Made by a program: the position numbers and the translations under genes | In this document: one piece after another, positions 53,609 through 62,804 of the stretch | Layout of the letters: every line of letters begins with the position of its first letter | Position numbering within the stretch: position 1 is the stretch's first letter | Assembly (NCBI GenBank): GCA_009360885.1 | Contig: SPEL01000002.1 | Coordinates: 124,001-188,000, forward strand | DNA from: Sphingobium sp. | GTDB lineage: Bacteria; Pseudomonadota; Alphaproteobacteria; Sphingomonadales; Sphingomonadaceae | Reading direction: 5' to 3' | Length of the DNA stretch: 64,000 bases | Notes under the pieces: model-generated | The model's input: only the letters and a program-made list of their open reading frames with translations | Databases searched by the model: none | Told to the model about the DNA's origin: nothing

Positions 53609-55924
53609 ATGCCGTCTTTCGCATCTGCGCTCGAAACCACGCTGCACCATGCGCTCACTCACGCATCGGAACGGCATCATGAATATGCAACGCTGGAGCA
53701 TTTGCTGCTCGCGTTGATTGAGGATGAACATGCATCAAAGGTGATGCAGGCCTGTGGTGTCGATATTGGTGAATTATCAGATGCCGTCACCCATTATCTC
53801 GATACCGAACTCGATAATCTGAAGGTAGAAGGCGACGTAGATCCTTCCCCCACCAGCGGCTTTCAGCGCGTGGTGCAGCGCGCTATCCTGCACGTCCAAT
53901 CCTCTGGCAAGGATGAGGTGACAGGCGCAAATGTGCTGGTTGCCCTCTTCTCGGAACGGGAAAGCTATGCCGTTTATTTCCTGCAACAGCAGGATATGAG
54001 CCGCCTCGATGCGGTTTCCTATATTTCCCATGGCGTCGGCAAAGGCAGCGCTCAGGCTTCTCAGCCGGAAAGCAAGGCCGATGAACAGGAGAAAAAGGCG
54101 CAGTCTAAGGATAAGAAGGACAGCGCGCTCGACCAGTTCACGGTGAACCTCAATGAAAAGGCGATGGAAGGCCGGGTTGACCCCCTGATTGGCCGCAGTG
54201 CCGAGGTTGACCGCACCATCCAGATTCTCTGCCGTCGGTCGAAGAATAACCCGCTTTATGTGGGCGACCCTGGCGTCGGTAAGACTGCCATTGCCGAGGG
54301 GCTGGCCCGCAAAATCGTCGAAGGACAAGTGCCGGACGTGCTGAAGAGCGCGGTCATATACTCGCTCGATATGGGCGCATTGCTGGCTGGCACACGCTAT
54401 CGTGGTGATTTTGAGGAACGGTTGAAAGCTGTCGTCAATGAGCTGGAGAAAATGCCGGAAGCGGTACTGTTCATCGACGAAATCCACACCGTCATCGGGG
54501 CTGGTGCAACCAGCGGCGGGGCAATGGATGCATCGAACCTGCTGAAACCCGCCTTATCAGGCGGGCAGATACGCTGCATCGGTTCGACCACCTACAAGGA
54601 ATTTCGCAATCATTTTGAAAAGGACCGCGCCTTGCTGCGCCGGTTCCAGAAAATTGATGTGAATGAGCCGACTATTGAGGATACCGTGAAAATCCTCATG
54701 GGCCTGCGTCCCAGCTTTGAGGAACATCATCAGGTTCGTTATACGCCGGATGCTATTAAGGCGGCGGTGGAACTGTCGGCACGCTATATCAACGACCGTA
54801 AATTGCCCGATAAGGCCATTGACGTGATTGACGAGGTCGGCGCGATGCAGATGCTCGTTGCCCCGTCTAAGCGCAAGAAGACGATCACGCCGAAGGAAAT
54901 TGAGGCCGTGATCTCTACCATTGCGCGCATTCCGCCCAAGACGGTTTCGAGCGATGACAAGACCGTTCTCGCCACGCTGGAACAGGATTTGAAACGCGTC
55001 GTGTTCGGGCAAGACAAGGCGATTGGCGTGCTGTCCAGCGCGATCAAGCTGTCCCGCGCAGGGCTGCGTGATCCGGACAAGCCGATTGGCAATTATCTCT
55101 TCTCCGGCCCTACCGGCGTCGGCAAGACGGAGGTTGCGCGGCAACTGGCGTCCTTGCTTGGCATTCCGCTTCAGCGCTTTGACATGTCCGAATATATGGA
55201 GCGCCATAGCGTCAGCCGCCTCATTGGTGCGCCTCCGGGCTATGTTGGTTACGATCAGGGCGGATTGCTGACCGATGCCATCGACCAGAACCCACATTGC
55301 GTGCTGCTGCTCGATGAAATTGAAAAGGCCCATCCGGATCTCTTCAACATCCTGCTGCAAGTCATGGACAATGGCCGCTTGACGGATCATCATGGCAAGA
55401 CGGTGGATTTCCGCAACGTCATCCTCATCATGACCACCAATGCCGGTGCGTCGGATATGGAGAAGGAAAGTATCGGTTTCGCGAGCGCCACACGCGAAGA
55501 TGCCGGTGATGAGGCCGTCAAAAAGCTGTTCACGCCGGAATTCCGTAACCGCCTCGATGCTATCGTGCCGTTCGGTTATCTGCCGCCCGAAGTTGTTGCC
55601 CGCGTGGTTGATAAGTTTGTGCTGCAACTGGAACTGCAACTGGCGGACCGTGATGTCCACATCACCCTGTCGGATGAGGCACGTCAGTGGCTCACTGATC
55701 GGGGCTATGACAGACTCTATGGTGCGCGCCCAATGGGCCGGTTGATGCAGGAGAAGATTAAGCAGCCGCTGGCCGAGGAACTGCTATTTGGCAAGCTAGT
55801 CCATGGCGGTGAGGTTGTTGTGGGCCTCAAGGATGATGCCCTCACCTTTGAGGTCACACCCGCTGCGCCAAAGGGCAAAGCAAAGAAAGCCAGCAAGCCC
55901 AAAACGGCAAGCGAAACCGAGTAA
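53609..55924 (+). CDS. clpA: ATP-dependent Clp protease ATP-binding subunit ClpA
   Basis: A 771-residue AAA+ unfoldase for ClpP. The Clp-N repeat domain is at 1-145 (FASALETTLHHALTHASERHHEYATLEHLLLALIEDEHA). The first AAA module has GDPGVGKTAIAEGLA (about 225) and VLFIDEIHTVIGAG. The second has GPTGVGKTEVARQLA (about 500) and LLLDEIEKAHPDLFN. There is no ClpB-type middle coiled coil, so it is ClpA. The usual partner gene clpS is not immediately upstream. GGAGAAG precedes the ATG. Confidence 0.96.
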   Translation: MPSFASALETTLHHALTHASERHHEYATLEHLLLALIEDEHASKVMQACGVDIGELSDAVTHYLDTELDNLKVEGDVDPSPTSGFQRVVQRAILHVQSSGKDEVTGANVLVALFSERESYAVYFLQQQDMSRLDAVSYISHGVGKGSAQASQPESKADEQEKKAQSKDKKDSALDQFTVNLNEKAMEGRVDPLIGRSAEVDRTIQILCRRSKNNPLYVGDPGVGKTAIAEGLARKIVEGQVPDVLKSAVIYSLDMGALLAGTRYRGDFEERLKAVVNELEKMPEAVLFIDEIHTVIGAGATSGGAMDASNLLKPALSGGQIRCIGSTTYKEFRNHFEKDRALLRRFQKIDVNEPTIEDTVKILMGLRPSFEEHHQVRYTPDAIKAAVELSARYINDRKLPDKAIDVIDEVGAMQMLVAPSKRKKTITPKEIEAVISTIARIPPKTVSSDDKTVLATLEQDLKRVVFGQDKAIGVLSSAIKLSRAGLRDPDKPIGNYLFSGPTGVGKTEVARQLASLLGIPLQRFDMSEYMERHSVSRLIGAPPGYVGYDQGGLLTDAIDQNPHCVLLLDEIEKAHPDLFNILLQVMDNGRLTDHHGKTVDFRNVILIMTTNAGASDMEKESIGFASATREDAGDEAVKKLFTPEFRNRLDAIVPFGYLPPEVVARVVDKFVLQLELQLADRDVHITLSDEARQWLTDRGYDRLYGARPMGRLMQEKIKQPLAEELLFGKLVHGGEVVVGLKDDALTFEVTPAAPKGKAKKASKPKTASETE

Positions 55925-55947
55925 ATCCTTTTGGGATTGATACGGAT

Positions 55948-55980
55948 AAAGGCGGCAGGGAATGACCTTGCCGCCTTTTT
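55948..55980 (+). terminator. Terminator of clpA
   Basis: AAAGGCGGCAGG and CCTTGCCGCCTTT form a long stem with one bulge around GAATGA, followed by TTTTT. It abuts the truncated GST sequence, which begins at once after it. Confidence 0.88.
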
Positions 55981-55981
55981 C

Positions 55982-56375
55982 ATGCGCCTGCCCGGAAAAG
56001 GGACTGGCCCCAGCAGTGGGAGATCGGGCAGATTATTATCGCTGGCTGTTTTTTGCCGCAGGACCGGTCGAACAAGCCATCACCAACTGCCAACTGGGAT
56101 GGACCCCAACCGCCGAACAGAAAAAAGGCGTTGGCTATGGCTGTTATGATGATGTCATCAACACGCTGGAACAAGCCGTAAAGGAGAAAAGATTTATCGC
56201 CAGTCATGCTTTTTCAGCAGTGGATATCTATACCGGCGGGCAGATTGATTGGGGGCTACGCTTTGGCACAGTGCCGCAGCGCCCTGCCTTTGTTGATTAT
56301 ATCACGCGCCTACGGGAACGCCCCGCCTATAAAAAGGCGCAGGAAATCGACAGTGCCTTAGTTGCAGCAATGTAA
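55982..56375 (+). pseudogene. Glutathione S-transferase remnant, N-terminal domain missing
   Basis: The frame gives PEKGLAPAVGDRADYYRWLFF, AAGPVEQAITNCQLGWTPTAEQ, SAVDIYTGGQIDWGLRFGTVPQRPAFVDYI and RERPAYKKAQEIDSALVAAM. That is the complete helical C-terminal domain of a GST, ending naturally. The thioredoxin-fold domain of about 75 residues with the glutathione site is absent, because the clpA terminator lies where it should be. The frame is open about 20 bases further but matches nothing. The reading frame is otherwise intact, so the deletion may be fairly recent; an active enzyme is very unlikely. Confidence 0.8.
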
Positions 56376-56419
56376 CAGGCCACCTCAGTTAAACGGGCTG
56401 TACCCCCATTTTCACTCTG

Positions 56420-57145
56420 TCAGACAGACATGGGGTTACGGTCCAGCCTGCGACCCAGCATAACGAACAGATAGATGACCGGCGGCACTAGCAAGATCGA
56501 CAACACCACCTTCGCCATCATCTGCCCCAGCAAAAGCTGACCAATTGGGAACACTCCGTAGAAGGAAATGGAAACGAACAGCAACGTATCAACAATCTGT
56601 GACAAGACGCTGGCCAATGCTGCACGCAACCACAAAAGCCGTCCGCCCGCCTGCCCTTTCAGCGCCGCAAAAAGCGTGACATTGAGCGTCTGTGACACGC
56701 CATAAGCGATAATCCCACCCAGCCAGATGCGCGGGGTCCCACTCATCATCAGTTCGAAGGCCGCGCGGCGTTCCGGCTCCATTTCGGCAGAGGCCGGAAC
56801 CGCCAGCACGATCACCGACAGGATAATCGTGACGATGAGCGGCAGGAACCCCACTTGCACCAGACGGTTCGCTACTTTCCGGCCATGGAGTTCCGCAACC
56901 ACGCTGGAAATCGTCACCAACAGCAGAAACGCGAAAATTCCGGCCTCTACCGCTAGCGGACCAATACCGAATACCGGGCCAATGGACGATAAAGGCCCCA
57001 GCGAAACCTGCTTATTTCCCAGTACACCCGCAATACAAACCAGCCCACCATAGAGAATGGAAAAAACGAACAGAGAAGGCGGAAATGAGAGCCTGCCCCC
57101 CGCCCCGTTCAAGCCCTGTCCATTCTGCAGCTCATCATTCATCAT
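56420..57145 (-). CDS. Queuosine precursor transporter (YhhQ/QPTR, VUT family)
   Basis: About 241 residues with six or so membrane segments. SLFVFSILYGGLVCIAGVLGNKQVSLG, ISSVVAELHGRKVANRLVQVGF, GGIIAYGVSQTLNVTLFAALKG and ASVLSQIVDTLLFVSISFYGVFP are YhhQ signatures. It imports queuine or preQ1 for tRNA modification. The ATG at 57145 is my choice among three close candidates (TTG 57160, ATG 57145, ATG 57142). It precedes the secretion genes' downstream end and is probably unrelated to them. Confidence 0.87.
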   Translation of the reverse strand: MMNDELQNGQGLNGAGGRLSFPPSLFVFSILYGGLVCIAGVLGNKQVSLGPLSSIGPVFGIGPLAVEAGIFAFLLLVTISSVVAELHGRKVANRLVQVGFLPLIVTIILSVIVLAVPASAEMEPERRAAFELMMSGTPRIWLGGIIAYGVSQTLNVTLFAALKGQAGGRLLWLRAALASVLSQIVDTLLFVSISFYGVFPIGQLLLGQMMAKVVLSILLVPPVIYLFVMLGRRLDRNPMSV

Positions 57146-57185
57146 CTGATCCGTCTTCAATCATGATTGTCTTCGTTCGCTCTTG

Positions 57186-58031
57186 TCATCCGCGCATCAG
57201 CAGATGCTGCATCAGGAACTGCGCAGGCAGCGCCGCCATGCATAAAAATGTACCAAAAGCGATGCGGGTCGTCGCATTAATATCCGCGCCCATGATCTTC
57301 CGCCCGATCACCCACAACAAGGCTGCTACCGACGCCAGTAACAGAATGAACGGCAACACCTGACAACCCATCCACGCACCAAGCGCGCCCAAGAGCTTTG
57401 CATCACCCAATCCAAGCCCATCCCGGCCACGCAGGCGTCTGTATCCCATGGCGACCACCAGCAACGAACCATAGCCGATTGCTGCCCCGATAAGCGCATC
57501 CTGCAAAGTCACGCCCGTCACCCATGGACCAATGGTAAGCCCAAGAAACAACAGAGGCAGAGTGATCGCATCAGGCAGCCAGTAATATCGCGCATCCAGC
57601 AGCGCGAGAGTGAGCAATGCCCAGCCCAGGACCATCCATGCCGCCGCCAATGGCAGGGCCGCCAGCAGGACATGCATCACCGGTTCTGCCACCACTGCGC
57701 CAGCCATAAAGGTATGCGCCATCACCGCCTGACCCGCCAAAATCATGGCCGCCGTGCCAATGACACCGCACCCCGCCTCCATCAGTATATGGGCTTTGTC
57801 TATCTGCCCACCACAGGAACGACATCGGCCTCGACACAGCATGAAACTCAGCAATGGAACCAGTTCCCATGCACTCAGGGGTCGCCCGCACCCATCGCAT
57901 ACCGAACGCCCGCCCAGCACAGAACGCCCCTGCGGCCAACGCACCACTAATGCCCCTAGAAAACTGCCGAAAATCAATCCTAATCCCAGCCCTATCGCTG
58001 CCATCAGGACCAGTAATGCAACAATCTTCAC
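57186..58031 (-). CDS. gspO: Prepilin peptidase / N-methyltransferase GspO (PilD type)
   Basis: A 281-residue polytopic inner-membrane enzyme that cleaves prepilin leaders after the conserved Gly and methylates the new N-terminal Phe. The N-terminal methylase domain has four zinc cysteines (CDGCGRPL, then CRGRCRSCGG, about 44-75). The aspartyl-protease aspartates are in LLDARYYWLPDAITL (about 147) and the GxGD motif GLGLGDAKLLG (about 206). It closes the gsp run; its start overlaps the gspN stop. It must process the unusual GspG, GspH and GspI leaders. Confidence 0.94.
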   Translation of the reverse strand: MKIVALLVLMAAIGLGLGLIFGSFLGALVVRWPQGRSVLGGRSVCDGCGRPLSAWELVPLLSFMLCRGRCRSCGGQIDKAHILMEAGCGVIGTAAMILAGQAVMAHTFMAGAVVAEPVMHVLLAALPLAAAWMVLGWALLTLALLDARYYWLPDAITLPLLFLGLTIGPWVTGVTLQDALIGAAIGYGSLLVVAMGYRRLRGRDGLGLGDAKLLGALGAWMGCQVLPFILLLASVAALLWVIGRKIMGADINATTRIAFGTFLCMAALPAQFLMQHLLMRG

Positions 58032-58798
58032 ATCTGCCCTTCCAGCGATAGCACATACTCTTCGCCCCGCTGCGTCAGGCCTGCCGCCAGCAGCGCCGCA
58101 CTATCAACATCGCGTCCCTCGCGGACCACCAGTTGCGCCGTGTAATGGCCATCACGACGCACACGCAGGGTCATCGTCTCCAGCCCAGTCTGGCTAACCA
58201 GTGGAAACTGCACCGCCTCTCCGTCACAAATAGCCGTTCCGCTCACCCCTTGCGACAGGTTGAGTCCGGCGAAACTACTATTTAACCGCAGACGCAATTG
58301 CCCTTCTGCCCGCGAACAGAGGTTACCGGAGAAAATCGTGGTCAGCCCGCTCATCTCCAGCGTCGATACCGGAACAATGCCCAGCACCCCATCGGCGGCA
58401 AGCGTGCCCGTCATATTTTCCATACCGCTCTGGCCAAAGCCATTGATCCACGCCCCGCTCAGCGGCCCCGCGACGTCATTTTCGCGTACTATGTTCATGC
58501 GCAACCGTGCCATCAACAGATCAAGCGGTGCAACGCCAACCCGCACATCACCCACATGCACATTGCCCACATGCACATTGCCCAGCATCAGCCCATAAAT
58601 CTGGCCAGACCAGATGCTCCCCCGCACCTGTCGCGCACTGATACCGCCATCAGACGAGGCAAGCCCCGTCATATCCATCGCCAGCCGTAACGGGAACAGA
58701 ACCAGCGCAACCAGCAGCGCGAATAGCAACGCAGCTATCGGCCTGCGCTTCATCCACCCCCTCTTCACCCACTGCCGCCCCGTGAAACCCTCCGTCAT
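58028..58798 (-). CDS. gspN: Type II secretion protein GspN
   Basis: A 256-residue protein with one N-terminal membrane segment (RPIAALLFALLVALVLFPLRL) and a periplasmic beta-rich domain. The domain shows ARQVRGSIWSGQIYGLMLGNVHVG and PLDLLMARLRMN, as in GspN. GspN is not universal among type II systems. A five-residue repeat (GNVHVG-NVHVG-DVRVG, about 62-76) is encoded by a short 15-bp tandem repeat. Overlaps gspM and gspO by four bases. Confidence 0.82.
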   Translation of the reverse strand: MTEGFTGRQWVKRGWMKRRPIAALLFALLVALVLFPLRLAMDMTGLASSDGGISARQVRGSIWSGQIYGLMLGNVHVGNVHVGDVRVGVAPLDLLMARLRMNIVRENDVAGPLSGAWINGFGQSGMENMTGTLAADGVLGIVPVSTLEMSGLTTIFSGNLCSRAEGQLRLRLNSSFAGLNLSQGVSGTAICDGEAVQFPLVSQTGLETMTLRVRRDGHYTAQLVVREGRDVDSAALLAAGLTQRGEEYVLSLEGQM

Positions 58799-59322
58799 TG
58801 CCCGGCCCCCTGCGCAGCGCCATCGCCAGAGCGACGAAAACTGAGCTGCGCGCTAACGGTGCCATTCGCACCGGAGGGGGATATCATCGCCCGTTCGATG
58901 GCAATGCCCTGTTTCTCCAGCGTGGTAATCCAGCCTAGCAAAGCAGTTGACCGGGCGCTGGCAATCGTCAGTTCCACACCCTGCATCCCCTGCGCCTGCA
59001 CGCGATCGGGCGTGAAGCCAGCCTCAGCCGCACTTTGCGTCACCATTTGCTCTATCGAGGCCGCACCCGCGCCAGATGCGCCCCCATTACCGCCCGGAAT
59101 GCCGCCCTCCCCCTGCTTTAACCAGCCGGTTTTGCGCACCATGTCGGCATGGCGCTCCACCGCTTCTGCATTAGCAAGCGCGGCATCACGCAGGGCCTGC
59201 TGCGAGGGACGCCATAGGCCGAGCCACAGGATAATTCCTGCCATCAGAACCAGCATCGCGCCCAGCAATATTTGCTCCCGCCGGGCGCGGCCCAACCACC
59301 ATATTTTCACCCCATCCATCAT
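58795..59322 (-). CDS. gspM: Type II secretion protein GspM
   Basis: A 175-residue protein with a single N-terminal membrane helix (QILLGAMLVLMAGIILWLGLW, about 19-39). A coiled segment (ALRDAALANAEAVERHADMVRK) and the periplasmic ferredoxin-like GspM domain (SIEQMVTQSAAEAGFTPDRV, VELTIASARSTALLGWITTLEKQGI) follow. It partners GspL in the inner-membrane platform. The start overlaps the gspL stop. Confidence 0.88.
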   Translation of the reverse strand: MMDGVKIWWLGRARREQILLGAMLVLMAGIILWLGLWRPSQQALRDAALANAEAVERHADMVRKTGWLKQGEGGIPGGNGGASGAGAASIEQMVTQSAAEAGFTPDRVQAQGMQGVELTIASARSTALLGWITTLEKQGIAIERAMISPSGANGTVSAQLSFRRSGDGAAQGAGQ

Positions 59323-60584
59323 GGCTTCACCGTAATTTCTGCAATCACCCGTCCACCCGGATCGGTCGAGGAGGTTGCGGTGATCCTGTACCCCGCCCCC
59401 TGCACAGCGGCCAGAACACGGTTAATCTCGTCCGCCTGCGCCGATGCCAATGTAGCATGGAGCAGGCCATCTTCACGTAGGCTGAGGGAGCTGATGCTTA
59501 CCCCCGGCACAGGACGCATCGCCTGCATCAGGCCGGCAAGTGGCCCGGTAAAGGCATAAGCCCCGCCCTGTGCCGCGACCAGCCGGTCGATTTCTGCCAC
59601 CGCCTGCGTAGCATCCGCCGCATGAGGGGCATAAGGCCGGGCCAGTTCCAATGTTTTTGCGTCCATCTTCGCGGCGCTAATATGATATTTCGCAGTCAGC
59701 ACCAGTGGGGCCAGCAGCGTCAGCAGCAGCGCCAGCCCTGCCCATAGCATCACGCGCTTTGCCCAGTTCACATCCGCACCGCTGCTCTGCCGCAATGCAA
59801 AGGCACCGCTGCGCAGATTAACAACCGGGCCAGCGAGAGAGGACATCAGCCCCTGTTCCGCCTGCTGTGCCGACCAATCCACCACCGGTGCATCCCCGAT
59901 TATGGCGCTCAGCCATGGCTCGTCCGCCTGAGCAACCATTCCCTGCCCGCGCACAACTGCGCCATCCCCGAAAGGAACCCGGATCATGCCCTGCTCCGGT
60001 TCCGGCAATAGCGTCGCAACCGGCACAATCTGGGTTGGTTCTACCCCGACGTCCCTCGCCCAGCGCAGGATATGGTCCATATCGGCGCGGGCAATTACTG
60101 CGACCTCTATACCGGGATTATGGAAGCCACCACTCTCTCTAACTTCGCTATCCGTCGCATCATCCACCGTAACAGGAGAGGCACTTTCACCCGCCACCAC
60201 AGCATGCATTGCCCCGGCACTCTCCACGCCATCCGCCATCGCCTGATGGAGCGCAACGGCACGCAATTGCGCATCAGACAGCGGCTTTTTCCCACTTCCC
60301 GCAGCCATAACAGACTCTCTCAGAGTCACATGGCGCACCACAGCAAGCGAAGGCGGCAGAAGCATCGTTATGGGCGCAGCATTTTCCACCCAGTCCGGCC
60401 TTTGCGCTCCGCGATGGCGGGCGACAATCTGCCCATCAGCGACCCGCCACCAATGAGGCATGGCCTGCCGATCTGCCGGATAAAGGAGGAGACAGCCATC
60501 AGCCGTCGCCCTTCCACCATCAGACACCGCAGCGGCATCCTTCCTCCGCCCGCGCATTATCTTCTTCACCCTTCGTCCCCCCAT
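59319..60584 (-). CDS. gspL: Type II secretion protein GspL
   Basis: A protein of about 421 residues with a cytoplasmic actin-like domain (from about 30), one membrane helix (RVMLWAGLALLLTLLAPLVLTAKY, about 278) and a periplasmic domain (AGLMQAMRPVPGVSISSLSLREDGLLHATLAS). It links the GspE ATPase to the pseudopilus assembly platform. The frame overlaps the gspK 3' end by 19 bases; a later in-frame ATG (about 60557) would abolish the overlap. Sequence conservation in GspL is low, so context carries much weight. Confidence 0.86.
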   Translation of the reverse strand: MGGRRVKKIMRGRRKDAAAVSDGGRATADGCLLLYPADRQAMPHWWRVADGQIVARHRGAQRPDWVENAAPITMLLPPSLAVVRHVTLRESVMAAGSGKKPLSDAQLRAVALHQAMADGVESAGAMHAVVAGESASPVTVDDATDSEVRESGGFHNPGIEVAVIARADMDHILRWARDVGVEPTQIVPVATLLPEPEQGMIRVPFGDGAVVRGQGMVAQADEPWLSAIIGDAPVVDWSAQQAEQGLMSSLAGPVVNLRSGAFALRQSSGADVNWAKRVMLWAGLALLLTLLAPLVLTAKYHISAAKMDAKTLELARPYAPHAADATQAVAEIDRLVAAQGGAYAFTGPLAGLMQAMRPVPGVSISSLSLREDGLLHATLASAQADEINRVLAAVQGAGYRITATSSTDPGGRVIAEITVKP

Positions 60585-61558
60585 GATGCCCGCATCAGGC
60601 GCACCGGCGCATTGCGCGCATCATAGAGCCTCCACTGCCGCATTGATGTTTCCCCAAGTTGCACATTCAGCTCTACCCGGAACCATGTTGTCGTCAACCG
60701 CACCTGTTCCGCCACCTCCGCCGGGGGTATCATATCGCGCTGCGCGGGTATCGCCCAAAAAGCAGGCACACTATCATACCCCCCTGCCGGACGCTGATTA
60801 ATGAGAGCGCGGGCGCTTTCCAGCGGCATTTTCCCCGGCACCATCATTGCAATCAGCGGAGCCTGACCGGACGCTAATGTGTTGACATTAATGGGGGAAA
60901 GGCTCGTCGTCGGCAGCGCGCAAATCCACGGCCTCACCAGCGCATAAAGGCGCGGCGTTACCCCCGCAACGGCGCGCAGTTCACTGGGGTCCGCCATCAG
61001 TTGATTAGCCGTACGATAAGAGGGCGTCATTGCGATATAATGCTCATCCTCAGCGCCGCTTTTGCCCGGAACGCTATCGCTATCAATCCAGTCCGCCGCC
61101 GCGCTGGCGACCTGATACGCCTCGCCAGAACGGATACCCAGCACCTCCATCAAGGCAGCAAATTGGGTGATAGCAACCGGACGGCGATACAAGGCCCCGC
61201 CTTCATTACCGCTGACAAGGCTATTGAGGTTAAAGCAATTGCCGCCATCGTAAACAGTGATGGATGCCCCGCCACCGGGAACCGGTACATCTTGCGGGCG
61301 GCCAATCCAGCCCTGTTGGGTGGTCATCCGCGCAGGGTTCTGTTCAACTATGCGATTGAGGCGATGCTCTACCAGCAGGCTGGCGCTATCGGCATAAGCG
61401 CGGGCCTGATCCAGCGCAGAGGCATTGGCCGCGAGGCGGGTGGAGAGCGTCAGCCGTTCGAGTACCACCGCCGACACCACCGCCATCACTGCGACCAGCA
61501 TCAGGACTGTTAGCAACGCCGCACCATTTTCGGACCGAGGGGGGATAGGCGATGTCAT
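60566..61558 (-). CDS. gspK: Type II secretion minor pseudopilin GspK
   Basis: A 330-residue minor pseudopilin of the tip complex. A short leader MTSPIPPRSENG precedes the hydrophobic helix AALLTVLMLVAVMAVVSAVVLERL. As usual for GspK, the mature protein lacks Glu at +5. A large insertion-bearing domain follows (DGGNCFNLNSLV, ASAAADWIDSDSVPGKSGAEDEHY, the GspK calcium-binding region, PINVNTLASGQAPLIA). The leader's RSENG resembles the repeated RSAENG of its neighbours but is a single copy. Overlaps gspJ by four bases. Confidence 0.93.
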   Translation of the reverse strand: MTSPIPPRSENGAALLTVLMLVAVMAVVSAVVLERLTLSTRLAANASALDQARAYADSASLLVEHRLNRIVEQNPARMTTQQGWIGRPQDVPVPGGGASITVYDGGNCFNLNSLVSGNEGGALYRRPVAITQFAALMEVLGIRSGEAYQVASAAADWIDSDSVPGKSGAEDEHYIAMTPSYRTANQLMADPSELRAVAGVTPRLYALVRPWICALPTTSLSPINVNTLASGQAPLIAMMVPGKMPLESARALINQRPAGGYDSVPAFWAIPAQRDMIPPAEVAEQVRLTTTWFRVELNVQLGETSMRQWRLYDARNAPVRLMRASWGDEG

Positions 61559-62226
61559 AAAGGCCCGCCTTCGACAGACCCATCGACAGTCCCCATTGCG
61601 TCAACGGAAGCCCCCTGTTCCGCATCTTTTCTGCCTATCTTGCCGACGCCTACGCGCATCATCAGGGTGAGCGGGGCCTGCCCCCGGCGCGTCAGTGTCA
61701 TCCGCAGCGCCACAGGCAGCGAAGCCGGGCGCTGGCTCTGCCATGTATCCAGCCATTCGCCTTTGCTATCCCGAAAGGCGAGTTGCAGTGCCCCCACATT
61801 ATCGAGCAGCAATGCCGGTTCACCTCCCTCTGCTCCATCCGGCATCGGGTAGAAACGCCGTTCCAGCCGCCCATCCCGCAACCAATATTCCACCTTTTGG
61901 ATATTAGCGCGCGGGGCATTATCGGCATTATTCCACCCGCCGCGTACAAAATGGAGGAAAGGCTCTGTATCCGATGGAGCGCGGGAGAAAAAAGCAGGCG
62001 CGAGCAAGCCATTTTCAGTGCGGCTGATGCGGGGTAAGGCCTGCGCCATATCCTGCTCCATCAATGCAACAACGCGCAGCAAATCCCCTTGTTCTTCCAG
62101 ACGTTGCTTCACCGCTCCCTGCGCCGATACGCTGTTACCGAGGAGTAAAACCCCCGCCGCCGCCAGCATCGAAAAGATCATAAGAGCGACCAATAACTCT
62201 ATAAGAGTAAAGCCTTTTTCTTTCAT
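61555..62226 (-). CDS. gspJ: Type II secretion minor pseudopilin GspJ
   Basis: A 223-residue minor pseudopilin. The prepilin signal is short and normal: MKEKG|FTLIELLVALMIFSMLAAAGVLLL, with Glu at +5. The family body includes LEEQGDLLRVVALMEQDMAQALPRI, VEYWLRDGRLERRFYPMPDG and LLLDNVGALQLAFRDSKGEW. It joins GspI and GspK at the pseudopilus tip. Its ordinary five-residue leader contrasts with the expanded leaders of the three genes upstream. Confidence 0.94.
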   Translation of the reverse strand: MKEKGFTLIELLVALMIFSMLAAAGVLLLGNSVSAQGAVKQRLEEQGDLLRVVALMEQDMAQALPRISRTENGLLAPAFFSRAPSDTEPFLHFVRGGWNNADNAPRANIQKVEYWLRDGRLERRFYPMPDGAEGGEPALLLDNVGALQLAFRDSKGEWLDTWQSQRPASLPVALRMTLTRRGQAPLTLMMRVGVGKIGRKDAEQGASVDAMGTVDGSVEGGPL

Positions 62227-62804
62227 GACGGATTTTCCCGCAGGAAAGAAAGGGCCGTGGCCGTAGCCTCATCCTTTGATCGGAGGCTCAGGTCTACCCG
62301 CAGCAAACCGCCCTCTCCCGTGCGGCTGACCCGGCGCACCCAATGCCATGTGCGCCCGCCATTTTGCACCTCTCCCCTGCTTTCGCCGGGCGCCAATATA
62401 TCGGGCGAGGTCTGTGCATCGACCATCAGATTATGGGCCGTGATGCGGGCCATTTGGCGGTCGTCCAAATCCGCCGCGCTGCGCACGGCAACGGCCTGAA
62501 GCCGAATGAGCGCCAGTGCCGCAAGGCTGAATATCGCGAGGGCAACCAGCATTTCGAGTAACATGAAGCCCTGCCCAGCGGAACGCGCAGGAGACGTGAA
62601 GCCCTGTTCGGAGGAGCGCGTAGGAGACGTGAAGCCCTGTTGGGCGGAATGCAAACGAGGAGTGAAGCCCTGCCCAGCGAAGCGTCGCCGCCAAATGAAG
62701 CCCTGTTGGGCGATCCCTACAGAGGGCGTACAGCCCTTCTCTGGGATATGTCCGGCATGACGACGCCCATAAGAGGAGAAGAGCCGCACCACCCTAACCA
62801 CCAA
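62223..62804 (-). CDS. gspI: Type II secretion minor pseudopilin GspI with a 79-residue repeat-expanded leader
   Basis: A frame of 193 residues. The mature part starts FMLLEMLVALAIFSLAALALIRLQAVAVRSA, with Glu at +5, then the GspI body (HNLMVDAQTSPDILAPGESRGEVQNGGRTWHWVRRVS). The leader holds six 11-residue units, with Gly at residues 24, 35, 46, 57, 68 and 79, each ending like a cleavage site (QQGF, GQGF, EQGF). Only the last is followed by Glu at +5. No in-frame ATG precedes the cleavage site. GTGs near the gspH stop (62801, 62792, 62789) or a TTG are the upstream starts, and a TTG inside the repeats is a shorter option. Confidence 0.88.
   Translation of the reverse strand: MVVRVVRLFSSYGRRHAGHIPEKGCTPSVGIAQQGFIWRRRFAGQGFTPRLHSAQQGFTSPTRSSEQGFTSPARSAGQGFMLLEMLVALAIFSLAALALIRLQAVAVRSAADLDDRQMARITAHNLMVDAQTSPDILAPGESRGEVQNGGRTWHWVRRVSRTGEGGLLRVDLSLRSKDEATATALSFLRENPS
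62553..62750 (-). repeat. 33-bp tandem repeats in the gspI leader (six units)
   Basis: Six in-frame units, period exactly 33 bp. The plus strand shows recurrent GAAGCCCTG followed by GGCGGAA-like blocks with about ten variable bases between. The innermost unit forms the real cleavage site. Units share longer tracts with those in gspG (for example GCAAACGAGGA) than expected for independent origin. Confidence 0.93.

Noticed and set aside
54557-55660. 367-codon open frame antisense to clpA
   Set aside because: It mirrors codon bias of clpA, has no recognisable motif and no ribosome site.
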